64,000 nt of DNA from Ananas comosus (lineage: Eukaryota; Streptophyta; Magnoliopsida; Poales; Bromeliaceae): assembly GCF_001540865.1 (NCBI RefSeq), contig NC_033629.1, positions 2,007,490 through 2,071,489 of the forward strand. Reading direction: 5' to 3'. The notes under the pieces were generated by a model. It ran no database searches, was not told the DNA's origin, and saw only the letters and a program-made list of their open reading frames with translations. Positions 11,346-22,832 of the stretch are shown here, piece after piece. Positions within the stretch are counted from its first letter, which is position 1; each line of letters begins with the position of its first letter. Position numbers and translations under genes: made by a program.

Positions 11346-11354
11346 TAAAAAGAA

Positions 11355-12136
11355 TGACTTCGACCATAAAACAATATTCATGTGTAACTATAAATAACAT
11401 AACTAGAACTGAAAATATTCAGAGCTGTTCATCTATGTAATTATTTGCAATCCTTTTCCTTCTTCTATGTTCAAATCAATTTGTGTCCTTCCGAAATTCA
11501 AATCTATCACAAGTTCTTTCCTAATTCAGTAATTTAACTTCATGTTAGAAAGGCTAGTTGCTACTTTGAAGGCCTCTTTATCTCCATCTTTCCTTATTGC
11601 ATGCAATGAATGAGCATGAAACAAATAGAGAGATTTAAACATATAAGCATACGTACAGACATAAACCATCAGGATACTTGTTCTTCGTATGTCAGCAGGG
11701 AACCAAAATCGTGTTTAAATTATGTAGATTTAATTCCAAACTAAACAAATTGAAGAGTAAACTGCTGCTAAAAATTCATACCACATCATCGTTGATCGAC
11801 TCAAAGCAGGAAGTGTGGATCAGCAGCTTTAACCCTTCTCCGCAAGGTAAAATCACAAATAGGCAAATCTCAAATACCAGTAGATCTGCTTCGATACAAA
11901 GAACTGCACAAATACTTAATCTGAAGTATTTGAAGACTTGGCCATCCATTCTGTATCAGTTGGATCTCTCTCTCTCTCTCTCTCTCTCCCCTCTCTATTT
12001 CTCTGAACTTCCTTGAAATTACCTCTGAATAGGCATGGGTAAATTATCTCTCTTTATAACTAGATGGAGAAACTGATCCATATTACCATAGAAGTTCCAA
12101 CTATTTCAGTCGTTCTTTCTACCCATAAAGAAGTGT
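11355..12136. other. 3' flank of CP33
   Basis: AT-rich DNA with a (CT)n run near 11967-11988. The part nearest 12137 should hold the CP33 3' UTR on the minus strand, but I could not fix its end. The open frame at 11678-12016 is not recognised and includes the CT repeat. Confidence 0.5.
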
Positions 12137-14368
12137 TCAGTAGCTAGGACTTGATTGCAATACACCTTCTTCGACCTCCGCCTGCGTTGCAGATTCTGGT
12201 GAAGGACTAGCTGGCGGCCTCCCCGCAGCAGGGCTTAAGCGAAGTGGCCTTCCTTCGACCTCCTGCACCACGAGCAAGAAAAATTATGCCTTATTCCTAT
12301 GTATTCTATGACAGAGCAATAAAAGTTGTCATCCCAAAAGATGATACAATGCTATCAGCTATATTACACCATTGATCAGTAACTTGAAATCACAGAACTT
12401 TAATTTGTCGCAACTTATGAACTGAACCTTCATTTGTGTTACAATTGGGTCCTGCCTTTAGTGCAGTGTAATCTTCCTTAATGGAGAGACGATGCAACAG
12501 TTGACTTAATGGCCATGCCATCTCCAAGGGCCGACGATTAGGAAATTCAACAACAGTTAACAGACATTGAATTTTAATGCATCAACTCCAGCAAATTAAA
12601 ATGCCATGACTTAAAATGAACTTCTGCGATAAATTCAGACACAAAAATTGCACTTCCCCCCAAGTAATCCAAAAACATCGATTTGTGAAACAACAGATTT
12701 CTCCAAATGCTTAAGCTATAAGTAGATTTAAAATTAAACGGAAGGAAAATTGAGCGAAGCTAGAAAGTCTCAAAAGAGTTGAACTCAGGACCTCCTGTTC
12801 TTTTGCCATGAGAAAAAGACATATATTTCTAACAGATTAAGCTATTCGAGAACTAAGATAATTATATTACAACTAGGTGAAACTATTCAAGTGTTACTGA
12901 ACTGTAAAGAAGAGGAAGAAGAAGAGAATCTATTGTTACCACTCCATTCATGGCCTCAATAGCAGCCTGGGCTTCTTCAGCCGAAGCAAAGGAAACAAAG
13001 CCGAAGCCCCTCGACCTCCCTGTGTCCCTGTCAAAGATGATCTTGGCTCCAAGCAGCCCAGGCTGGGACGAAAAGGCTTCCCTAAGGGCCTGAGAGGTTA
13101 AACTCCACCCCAAATTTCCGGCGTATACCTTGTGAGGGCTGTCAATGAACCCACGAGCCCCGCTCCTAATCTTCGGTCCCATGACTTCCCTCTCCCCTCC
13201 CCTCGGCACCTCCGGGAAGTTCACCTTCACAGTCCGCCCTCCCACTTGCTGCACCAAAGATATCAGAATATGGGACAAATCAACGAAAGCGGATCTAACA
13301 GGGTTGGTAATTTCAGACACTATATGATACCACAACCGGAGCACGACCAAACATGATACAAAGTTACTGAGAGAAACCCAAAACAGATGTGATGCAGACC
13401 CGCCTAAAGTGAAAATTAGACAAAAATGAATTGACTACCAACACGAAAACTGACTCATGAAGCCAATTTGCCACTCTTAAGCAGATCAATGCTGGTACAA
13501 CACAAATTGCTCCATACTCGAAATGATAAGAACTATGCTTTGAATTAGAATACTAGTGCTCTGGATTGAACCAAATCATGATTTCAATTTACAATTCATC
13601 CATTTGAATTCAGTTAAACATGATTCCTTTGCAGCAAGTCCTTCAAAATTAATTAAATATCATAGAATAATGATTCTAACATTGGATTTCAAAAAAAAAA
13701 AGAAAAGAAAAAATGATACTAAATTGAGTAACTAGGGTTAAAAAAATTTTCTTTATAAGGAGTGTATGTATCTCACTGATCCATCAAACATCCTAATAGC
13801 TTCATTTGCTTCCTCGACCGTGGCCATGGTAACGAATGCAAATCCCCGGCTCCGATCGGTGACTCGGTCGTAAATCACCTAAAAAACACGCTTAAATTCA
13901 TCAAAAATCTCTACTAAAATAATCAAAATAACTGAGGAGTGATGAGAACTGGATTACTTCGACGGTGTCGACGGTGCCGGCCTCGCCGAAGATTTCGGCG
14001 AGCTGAGCCGAGGTCATGGAGAAGGGGAGGTTGCCAACGTATAGGCGCCCGCTTTCATGGGTCGCCGGAGGCGACTTCAGCTCCGAGAAGAGCTCGTCTC
14101 CTTCGTCCCCGAGCTCGTCTCCGGCGCCATCCTCCTCCGAGTACGCGGCGGAGGAGGAGGCGAAGAGGGGGAGGAGGCGAGGCGGAGAGGGGAGGAGGGG
14201 AAAGAGGGAGAGGAGGTTTGCATCGATGGAGAGGAGCTTCTTGGGTTTGGGGAGATGGGAATCGGAGAGAGGGAGAGGGAAAGGGTTGGGGTAGGGTTTG
14301 GAGAGGGGGGAACGAGAGGGGAGGGTGAGGATGGTGTGGAGAAGGGAGCGAAACGCAGCGGTCGCCAT
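12137..14368 (-). CDS. CP33: Chloroplast 33 kDa ribonucleoprotein (two RRMs)
   Basis: A plastid RNA-binding protein of the cp31/cp33 class, which stabilises and helps process chloroplast transcripts. Four exons join in frame: 14368-13958, 13878-13777, 13248-12940 and 12262-12137, all with GT/AG introns, giving 315 residues. The N-terminal 70 or so residues are Ser/Leu/Pro-rich with few acids, as in a transit peptide. An acidic stretch ([15 protein letters not shown]) comes next, then RRM1 (RNP2 LYVGNL near 108, RNP1 RGFAFVTM near 148) and RRM2 (RNP2 VYAGNL near 212, RNP1 RGFGFVSF near 251). The linker [17 protein letters not shown] and the ending [14 protein letters not shown] fit Arabidopsis CP33, which is slightly longer. 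The start ATG lies just inside a GA-rich leader. It diverges from the GCK-domain gene. The family and exon structure look secure; the transit peptide is inferred. Confidence 0.93.
12700..12865 (-). mobile_element. Decayed TRIM-like fragment in CP33 intron 3
   Basis: Read on the minus strand it contains 'aacaggaggtcctgagttca', the phrase that follows the primer-binding site in the intact TRIM at 21070, with 'tctgttagaaatata' upstream. The primer-binding site itself is degraded and no paired terminal repeats remain. Confidence 0.45.
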
Positions 14369-15071
14369 TGGAGCGTAGAGAGAGAGAGAGAGAGCGCGCG
14401 CGCGCGAGAGATAGAGAGAGAGAGAGAGAGGAGAGAGAGAGGGGCGAGGAAGGGGATAAAGAAGAACCCGCCTATGGATCAGTTCTCTCTCGAATGGATA
14501 AGCTTCGCGATTCGTGCACCCTTCTCGCTGCACGACTCTTAAAGCATTGGCAACGGTCCGGATTCTTTGGGCTTCAATTATGCTACGGCCCATGGATGTT
14601 CGGGCCCGTTCTCACCCTCACAGGAGGATTCTCTGAGCGTAGGACAGGCATCGAGATTCGTGCGTGCGTTCCAGTACACGCACTTTGAAGTATCAGCAAC
14701 GGGCCGGATAGGAGTCGGCTATCCTGTGTTGACTTAGCTCACCTGGCCTGTTTGATCAGATCCCAAAGGAGGCCTAAATCGGCCCATCAACAAGTTGAGC
14801 TTATAGCATTTTTGGCTTTAAGGTACGGCCCATAATCGACGTTGTCCGCCGTAGGATAGGCAACGGCCCGGATTCTTTCGCCGGCAGTAGGGCTTTAGTA
14901 TTTCGGTTCATAGTCTATACACCGGGTCCACGGAAAGAGGTTCTCGTGGTTTCATAGTTTTTTAAAGCAAAGCGGAGAGGGAATGGCGGCGGCGGAACTC
15001 GGCGAGGACGAAGCCGCCTCTCATCGCACGATCCTCGATCGAAAACCCTAATCTCTTCCTCTTGGTCAGCA
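14369..15071. promoter_or_regulatory. Divergent promoter between CP33 and the GCK gene
   Basis: The two starts are 703 bp apart, head to head. Four site II-type motifs (TGGGCC/T on either strand) occur at 14568-14573, 14587-14592, 14781-14786 and 14827-14832; such motifs are common in promoters of organelle-protein and growth-related plant genes. A 20 bp direct repeat, ggcaacggYccggattcttt, is at about 14549 and 14859. The CP33 side begins with a GA/GC repeat (14377-14441) that should be its 5' leader. No clear TATA box was seen. Confidence 0.6.
14377..14441. repeat. (GA)n/(GC)n microsatellite in the CP33 leader
   Basis: GA repeats are interrupted by a short alternating GC run (gcgcgcgcgcg). 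It lies 9 bp upstream of the CP33 start codon, so it is probably transcribed as a CT-rich 5' UTR. Confidence 0.9.
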
Positions 15072-15620
15072 ATGGGCGCTTTTGCTTCCTCTCTCTTCCC
15101 ATCCTCTTCCTCGGAGCCCCCACAAACCCTACCCTCCGCAATGGAGTCCCCATCTCCTCCTCCTCCTCCTCCCCCTCGTCCAAATCCCGAACCCGATCAA
15201 CAATCCGAAGCTCAAATCCCCTCGGAGGAACCAAATCCCTCCTGCGAGGATGAAGAGAAGCAGGGAGGAGAGGGAGAGGTGGTGGTGGAGGAAGAAGAAG
15301 AAGAAGAGGAAGAGGCGGAGTGTGGGTTTTGCTTGTTCATGAAGGAAGGGGGTTGCAAGGATCCGTTCATAGCGTGGGAGGAGTGCGTCAAGGACGCGGA
15401 GAACAGCGGCGAGGACGTGGTGGAGAAGTGCGCCAAGGCCACCGTGCTTCTGAAGAAGTGTATGGACGCCCATGCCGACTACTACGAGCCCCTGCTCAGG
15501 GCGGAGAAGGCCATGGCCGACGCCGTCGCCAACGATGCTGATTCGGAGCGACGCGAAGAGGAGAAGCTCCCGGAACCGGAAATCGAGATCGAAAAGTGTG
15601 AGGTTAAGCCCCCAAGCTGA
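15072..15620 (+). CDS. GCK-domain protein with twin CX9C motif
   Basis: A 182-residue, intronless plant protein. Residues 84-142 match the plant GCK domain: CGFC at 84-87, then MKEGGCKDPFIAWEEC and KCAKATVLLKKCM. The cysteines at 95/105 and 120/130 are each spaced by nine residues, forming a twin CX9C arrangement like CHCH proteins of the mitochondrial intermembrane space. The N-terminus is Pro/Ser-rich with a poly-Pro run at 29-35 and a poly-Glu run at 73-81. The tail is acidic and lysine-rich. The first ATG is used; Met24 is an alternative start. The fold suggests disulfide import by the Mia40 route, but location and function are inferred. It shares a promoter with CP33. Confidence 0.85.
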   Translation: MGAFASSLFPSSSSEPPQTLPSAMESPSPPPPPPPRPNPEPDQQSEAQIPSEEPNPSCEDEEKQGGEGEVVVEEEEEEEEEAECGFCLFMKEGGCKDPFIAWEECVKDAENSGEDVVEKCAKATVLLKKCMDAHADYYEPLLRAEKAMADAVANDADSERREEEKLPEPEIEIEKCEVKPPS

Positions 15621-17830
15621 GTTTTTTAGTTTGATTTCGTATAGATTTATGCCTACTTTTGATAATGGATCTTTAGGTAGTAACTAATGTGACCAAATTT
15701 GTCTTTTTGGTCCAAACCTTTTCTTTTTAAATTTGGTCGGAATAATCAGATTACTTAGATGTGGAAAGGGAGAGTTCATTTTTGTCTCAGAGAAAACATG
15801 ACCCCTTCATACGCGCTACTGATATTTTTTTGTTGTTAGAATGGTATATATATATATACACACATTCTTAGTAAAGTTGGATTTTTGATATATATGTATA
15901 TATAGTTCACTTTTCTTCATGAAGTTTCGGTGCTGTGATCGCCTGATACGTCGTTGATCATGATCTTTATGTTTTATTTTTAAATGGGCACAACTAGTTC
16001 TGTTTTGCTGCGCAAGTAATACCTCTATTTGTTTCCTCATTTCATAGTTTTGAAGTGTGCTGCATCTTTTATTATTGCTATTGATTGCTAAGCTTTGCTT
16101 GAAAGTTGAAATTGATACTACTGGTGCATTCTGATTGTGGTTTGATAAGGAAAAGAATAAACAGATTACTAAGACTAGTAGGATTCTGTAAATTGACTTC
16201 ATTTTTTTTAAATGGAGAATTACTATGTTAGTTTATACATCTTGGACAATTCCAATCTCCTTGAAGATGTGTGATCATTTTTATTAGCTCTTTCTTCCGT
16301 TTTTTGCCATTTTTGGTGCATTCTTGTTGATGTGATTCGAAGTTGGTTCGTGATTGAGAAACAAAACGGAGCTATAGGCTATGGAAGTAAGCTTCTTAGG
16401 CACTTTTTTATCAAGCTGAAATAAATTCAGGGCTGCTAAAATCTAAGTGAACCTGAACTGATGTAAAATACGTGACATAACAATGCTTAAAATGCATGCA
16501 TTATATTGTATAAACCCGTATGGTGGATTCGAACTTACGTAAAAATGCCGTTAATCTATGGGTTTTCAAATGAAGCAGAGGAGAAGTAACGCTTGCCATC
16601 ATTTAATTTAGACATGAGCTCTTCTTTCATATGCAGATAATGAACTTAATTCTAAATTGGAATTGGTTTACAAATCTTCTAGTTCTTCTTTCCTTCTGTT
16701 TGTTCTTTCGATCTTACTGGTAGGTTCATAAAAATCATCATTCCATTTAAGGCAGTTTCTTACAATGGAAAGATTATCAGCACATTTAAATTGTTTGATC
16801 TGCTCCATGGTGAAGCTCTCTAGGTTTTACAAATCGTTATTCTAAGTCATGCAGTTTTCAGCTAGCAAAAGATTATCGACGACGCACTGAATGGCTTGAT
16901 CTTTTTCTTTGCGAACAATGTGTATGGCATGTTTTAGATTTTATAATCACTATATTTTGAGTTCACTACTACCATTCAACACCTTCAGGGCCTGTTTGTT
17001 GTTCTGTTGGTGGTTTTTATTCATTTTAACTCATTGAAGGGATTTGAGGGGTACCCCTTTGGGCGGAATAAAGTTGAGTTACGAAAGTAATTCGGTGAAT
17101 TTCAGACTCAGCAGAAGGAGTACGACGTAGTTGGATACAGAGTAATTTATTCCATTATATCTCTTACAGTTTGAATGCGGTAACCTGAATTGTTGATAGA
17201 ACCTTTAATTAGATTCTTAATTCCGTAATGATCAAAGGCCTGTTTGGATGTAAGAACGAGTTACTGAGGAATGGCTTGTGTTGGATAGAGTTTTTCTTTG
17301 ATGATTGCAAAAAAAAGAGTTATTTTTCTTCATTAAAATCTGTTATAACCATGATTTTTCAAGATTATTTCTTCCACCAACAAGATGATGCACATACCTC
17401 TGAAAGTTAGACTAGTCATTCCTTTTCAATTTTTCGACATCTTTTCAAAGCTTTCAATAACAAATTACCGGATGGTCTAAACAATCTGGTCTTAACAATC
17501 TGGCTTTTTGCAACCAAGAATCAAAGTGCTTAGAGCTACTCATCCTCAAACAGTATAAAAGTTAAAAAAAAAAAAGGAATTTACCAATTAGAATGCATCA
17601 TCACTGATATTAGGTAACATTTTGAAATCTCCAAAGCAAAATTAAACTGCTAATTAGTTTGCATAGGAAGTAAAGATTTATCAGAACCAAAGAGTTAGAT
17701 AGCATTACTGAGCAACAATCTACATATAGTCTATAGTTTTAAACATTCCAAATAGAAATTAGTTCCAAATTCTCCAATATTATGAACCAAACCATAGTAT
17801 TTGGTCCTTATTCTAATCAGAAAGTACCAG
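15621..17830. other. Spacer between the GCK gene and NF-YA
   Basis: The GCK 3' UTR lies at the left side. No further gene was recognised. Repeated 'gcctgtttgttg' and 'ggcctgtttggatgtaagaa' phrases at 16989 and 17237 look like ends of hAT-type MITEs, but partners were not found. The 60-residue frame at 17228 is not supported. Confidence 0.5.
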
Positions 17831-17942
17831 AAGAAGATAGGGAGCAAACCCTACTAATAATTCTTTTTCCTTACATAGCACAGAGGATTTCCACCATCAA
17901 AACTACCCTGAGATGATGAGGAAAGCCCTTCAATGCAGTAAA

Positions 17943-17963
17943 AAGCCAAGAATGAGTTGCCTG
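17943..17963 (-). promoter_or_regulatory. miR169 target site in the NF-YA 3' UTR
   Basis: On the minus strand the transcript reads AGGCAACTCATTCTTGGCTT here, about 165 bases after the NF-YA stop. This matches the well-known miR169 binding sequence in 3' UTRs of plant NF-YA mRNAs. It implies post-transcriptional repression of this gene by miR169, for instance as part of drought or nutrient responses in other plants. It also shows that the 3' UTR extends past 17943. Confidence 0.9.
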
Positions 17964-18126
17964 CGGCCGCAACCTAAATGAACGAATGTTAAGGGACAAT
18001 ACCTTAACCTTTGAACTGGGCTTCTCCAGCTCTTTCTTTAGGTTGCTAGAAGCCAAGGAGGGGCTCTAGAAAAGAAGCAAAAGCACTTCTAGCTTTGTAT
18101 ACCCAACCCCTCTAGTGCTTCTTTGA

Positions 18127-21100
18127 TCAAACTTTGAGGAGGCTGCAGCAGTTGTCAGCTGCTGCAGCCCATTTGTTGGTGATAATGTTGTTGTTATCTC
18201 TGTTTAGCTTGTTTTCCGTCGGATGAAGGATGGATGGGGGGAGATGCTCGATGAAATTGAATTGGTCGACTTCTTCTCGGGCGTATAAGCTCAAGCTTGA
18301 AACTTCCGATCCTGATATGCTCGAGCCGCTGCTTCTGTTGAGACTGTCTGACTGAAGGACTTCAGAGCTTGGAGACGTGGCGGGCCCAATTTTCGCCTTG
18401 CGGTCGGCACCGCCTGGATTTGGTTCGCCATTTAGCTTCTTTGTGTTGAGAAACCGACCGCCGGAGCCCCTTGCTCGACGCATCGCATGAAGATGGCGCG
18501 ACTTGTGAAGATAGGGCTGAGAGGAGAGAAATTTGAGCGATGTAAAGATGATATGGATTGATTCTCTACAGTCTTTGTGAGATTCTCAACAAATATTCAT
18601 TTGTGTAAGACGACTAATCTTCGTGAATTGTTATTGACAAAGTAGGTGCTTTTGAGCTTGTGAGGATTCATCTTATATACCAGGGCCGTGTTTAGTTCAA
18701 CTACTCTATAAATAACAACAACTATTTTCTTAGTCCTAAATAGCTTCTTTTTTATTATTTTCCTTTTTTTTCTTTTTGCTGAAAGAAAGAACCTGCAGCA
18801 AGTTCACATCATGATATTGCGCTACAAAAGTCTCATGTACATATGAAAGGGAACGTACCTTTCTAACTTTGATCAGCTTGTTCTCCCTCGCGGCCTTAGC
18901 GCGAGCTCGGCGTCGACGCAGGATACCATGAAACTGCTTCGCATTCACGTAGATCGGTTCGTCCGCCGTCATACTCAGAGGTAAAAGCATGCGACCATTC
19001 TAAATTGACAAAGTAAAAGATGATCAGAAACTAGAAACAGTCACTTTGAATGAATTCTAAGACGCAAAATTGCACGTTCGGTTTTCAAACTATAAGAGTG
19101 ATTCAAAAGCTAGTTTAATTGATTAAGTATTGACGCATCGATATCATAATTTTTGGTGCATCACTAATCAAAATATTACTATAGCACTTTTATTTTAACG
19201 ATATATCAAGATTTAATCAACTAAAGTGGGTTATAAAACTTGACGGTACCAATTCTGAAAATTCGAGCCAGAAATAATAATAAATTAAAACTTGAGGACC
19301 AAACTTGCAATTCACCCAATACTAAAAGAATGGTCATGACAATTTAACTTCGGAGTTTATGAAGAATTATTTGGGTATGGCCATTGACAAAACCTTAAAA
19401 CTAGCTACTAACAAGTAAACTCTTCATCCCCATCTCTCCTTTTCTTCTCAGCTAGCTAGTTAGTTCCTATTCAATTTATTTTTACCTCAATTTCGCGAAT
19501 CGTATCTTCGAACATAAACCGATTGAACACGTGAAATTGACCTCAGAATGCTTCGAGTTCGAATAATTTGTCAAATATAAATTGGAAAAGAGTGCATCAC
19601 AAGTTTGAAACCAACTGTAACAGCTTAGTTATGCCAAGTTCAGTAGAATAAGTTCATATAACTCAAAAGTGGTTCCTTTTATATTAATTGAAGAAATGGT
19701 ACAGTAGAGAGCTTAGTATGATTAATTAAGAAGTTAAGTGAATAAAACAAACCATTGCTTGAGTTCCATAAGAGGTGTATAGCCCACAACATTGATCAGC
19801 ATAAGAAAAACTGGAATACACCTATATATACAGTAATAGAAACACAGTAATTAATTATATGACAGTGCAAGAGTAGCAATAATATTCACAATTAGATTGT
19901 TTATGTTTCCTAAATACTTAAAATACCCATATTGAGGGTTAAAAAAAAAAAATTCCTACCGTAGAGTGACCGAGCCCGGAGTCAAAATGGCCTACATATT
20001 CAGGTAATGGTGATTGTAGAGTGAGATTTTCCAAAGGTTGCGAAAATTTTGCTCCTTTCTTTTCTGTATTTATACTTCCTGAAACAAAACCTACTCAGTG
20101 TCCAATAATAGTACTGTAACACAATTTTCTTTTTGAGTATAGTATAACACAACATTATATGCAAAGTATACTTAGAAGCATAAGATACATGCTTAAGTTA
20201 AGGGGTAAAAAAAAAAAAAGAAGCCATGCAAGAGGAGGCACTGCAGGAACTAAGAGGGTTGAAATGAAGTTAAACTTGATAGCATAATTTTTAACCCAAA
20301 ATAGACCATTAATTGTCCTTTTTTTCCCTTCTTTTGTTTTTCCCCCTCCTATTGTGATGGCAACTTTAATTTGTGTTACAATAGACCAAAGACAATTGTC
20401 TTGTTAAGAAAAGCAGATCTAGCTTGTATTATCAAACAAAATTAACAAGCAACAAATTTATTTTTTTCTGTTTGTGTCTATCTTACATAAGAGTCTAATG
20501 TTAAATAAGTTTTTCTATCTAACTAAATGCGCATTTTAGAAATAAAGAGCTTTTATTCAAATAAATGGTGCCCAAGTAGAAATCGATTATTGGGGCTAAG
20601 ACAAGTTGATTACTATGAAAGTGTTGTAGCACTTCATGTATGATAGATGTGAAATTAAGTCACATGAACTACAACTAAAATTTACCCCATTTATTACAAT
20701 GCAAGAATTTAAACCATGTAATTTTTACAGTGGGGATTCAATTAACCCATGACATCATGGAATATTGAGAGCTTAGATTGGACATAATATCATGATATCT
20801 AAAAGATCAACCTGATAGTAAACAATGCAACAAGCAAGCGAAAGAAATAGTCTTAATATATGTACATTTTCACTTTCATCTTTCTGATTCTAGCAGTTCT
20901 AGTTACATTTTCCTTTATTACTTGAGGAATGGAAACATCTACTTAATGAACAATTAGCAAGCTATTTCCAAATCACAATCACTATCTAAAGAATGTGCCT
21001 CCAATACAATAAAATCTCATCTTGTAATGAGAGTTCCTTGAATATTTCTACCATTACATTCTCCCATTTTGTTAAATATAAAAATGTTTAAAACACCGTT

Positions 21101-22094
21101 CTCTAACAACTTAAGCTTTTAGAGTACAACGGTTGTTTCACATGGTATCAGAGCAGGAGGTCCTGAATTCGAGTCATACCAGACTCCTAGCATATTAATT
21201 TCCTCCCATTTAATTCAAGCCCACGTTATGGGCCGATTAAAAAGTCTCGAGCCCAAACGTGAGGGGGAGTGTTAAATATAAAAATGTTTAAAACACTGTT
21301 CTCTAACAGTTTAAGCTTTTAGAGTATAACGGTTGTTTCACACATTTATCCTTTTTTTTGTTGACCTTAATTAAGGAAACATGATTGTCTTTCAAAAATA
21401 TCAAAAGCATCCACCCCAAAATTATCTTCCAAAACTAGAAAACTGCAAAAACAAAATATGTATGGTCCATGTAATCAAAACTTATATCTGGGTGGATATA
21501 TTTTGGTAGGGAACAAACATATAAAAGACTCCCACAACTGGCAAAAAGGTTGAGAACAAACACTAGAAAACTAAATAAAATAAAATAAGAACCTCCTATA
21601 TATAGTGTAGGGAATTTGTAATTTAGTATCTTCAATATCGAAGTGTAACACTTTTCTATGGTACTTAATTATTTAGTTTTTCACAAGAGCTAGCAATGTG
21701 TTAATGGTATGATGTCTCCATGAAAAAGTAATACAAAACTTGAAAGAAGAGAAAATTCTATACTTTTTGAGTATTACAAGATAGTAAATAGTGAATGAAC
21801 TATATATACCAAAGGAGCTTTTTGGATATTTATATACTACCAACAGAGGTTGTATAAGGAGATATTAATACCTTGAGATAGTGAGAACTCAGTAGCATCA
21901 CCTGTAACTTTCACTGGTATTGCTGGCCCCAAATAGCCCTCCTCTCCCATTGTATTCTTCTCATTTAAGGACTTAAATTGCCCAAAACTTGCCCCATGGA
22001 GTGGTTGAGTTCCAATCCACCAGGGAATTGGATTCCCATTATTTTGCAGATTAAAAGAAACTTGACCAACTCCTTCATGGACTTTGAAGCTCAT
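18127..22094 (-). CDS. NF-YA: NF-YA subunit of the CCAAT-binding factor
   Basis: The DNA-reading subunit of the NF-Y trimer, which joins the NF-YB/NF-YC dimer and binds CCAAT boxes. Five coding exons join in frame: 22094-21872, 20078-19960, 19821-19753, 18999-18859 and 18516-18127, giving 313 residues. The conserved core is at about 151-211: the A1 helix ([17 protein letters not shown]) for NF-YB/C contact, a linker, and the A2 part ([20 protein letters not shown], then RFLNTKK) for DNA. The usual PYLHESRH reads PYLHKSRH here, a Glu to Lys change. The N-terminus ([24 protein letters not shown]) and [18 protein letters not shown] are typical of plant NF-YA. The start ATG follows a 5' UTR acceptor (ttgcag at 22101-22106). 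The 3' UTR carries a miR169 site. Intron 1 holds a TRIM and intron 3 a MITE. Confidence 0.93.
19061..19317. mobile_element. MITE family F, copy 1, in NF-YA intron 3
   Basis: The right end read in reverse, GGGTGAATTGCAAGTTTGGTCC, and the left end (gcaaaattgcacgttcggtt) are imperfect inverted repeats shared with the element at 47620. The target duplication is not clear. It lies between the exons ending at 19753 and starting at 18999. Confidence 0.6.
21070..21342 (+). mobile_element. Complete TRIM (SMART-type) retrotransposon, 273 bp
   Basis: Two 73 bp terminal direct repeats (21070-21142 and 21270-21342) start TGTTAAATATAAAAATG and end TTTCACA, differing at only a few positions. Right after the first is TGGTATCAGAGC, the standard primer-binding site complementary to initiator tRNA-Met. 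A purine tract (gtgagggggag) precedes the second. The element is bracketed by cattt at 21065-21069 and 21343-21347. Size and design match SMART elements described in grasses, which favour genic sites. Here it sits in the first coding intron of NF-YA, opposite to transcription. It encodes nothing and needs proteins in trans. Confidence 0.95.
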
Positions 22095-22100
22095 TGTCTC

Positions 22101-22785
22101 CTGCAATGTGGTTGCCCCTCTCTAGTGCAAAAGAAGTAATTAGCTCAATTGTTATATTTCTTTTCTTCTTCTTCTTTTTTAAAAAACTTTTTCTTTATAT
22201 ATATATATATATACACACACACTTGAGAATCCGGCACTTCTAATCTTTCCGAGTATATATATAAGTGGCCTCTTTCACCTTCTGCAGAAGAAACTTTAAT
22301 AAAATCTCAATTGTACCAAAAGATTAAAAAGTAGATAATACTCAAGAATCTTGATGATATATTCACATTAACTTTTCAATATACTGAAACCTAAGCGTGG
22401 TAACAATTAATAACCTTTAGAAAACCAAAAACCAAAAAAAAAAACACATTAAAATTCAAACAAATAGAAGCCAACTTAATTTACTCTAAACAAGATAATA
22501 ATGCTATTTCCTTTCCTCTTTATTTTCTCGGATCAAATTTCAATGTCTTATAAGAAAGCCCACATCAAAATTGATTGAAAAAGTATGTACAGAAACCATT
22601 TAAGACAAAAGAAAATTGCTTGCTTAAAATTTTACAATGAAGAATTATTATATAATAGATAATACACCCAAATATATACTTCACCTAAAAAGAATAAGCA
22701 AGAAAAAAAAAACAGTATAAAATATGAGAAGGCCAAGAAGATACAAATGACACCACTTACATAATTTTGAGTAGCAACTTACTAC

Positions 22786-22832
<47 letters not shown>

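Noticed and set aside
11678..12016. 112-residue plus-strand frame downstream of CP33
   Set aside because: No family resemblance; ends in a CT-repeat translation.
14016..14688. Four plus-strand frames antisense to CP33 exon 1 and its leader
   Set aside because: Shadows of the real minus-strand exon and of the GA repeat.
15129..15473. Minus-strand frames across the GCK gene
   Set aside because: Antisense of a Glu- and Pro-rich coding sequence; the plus-strand frame has the recognisable domain.
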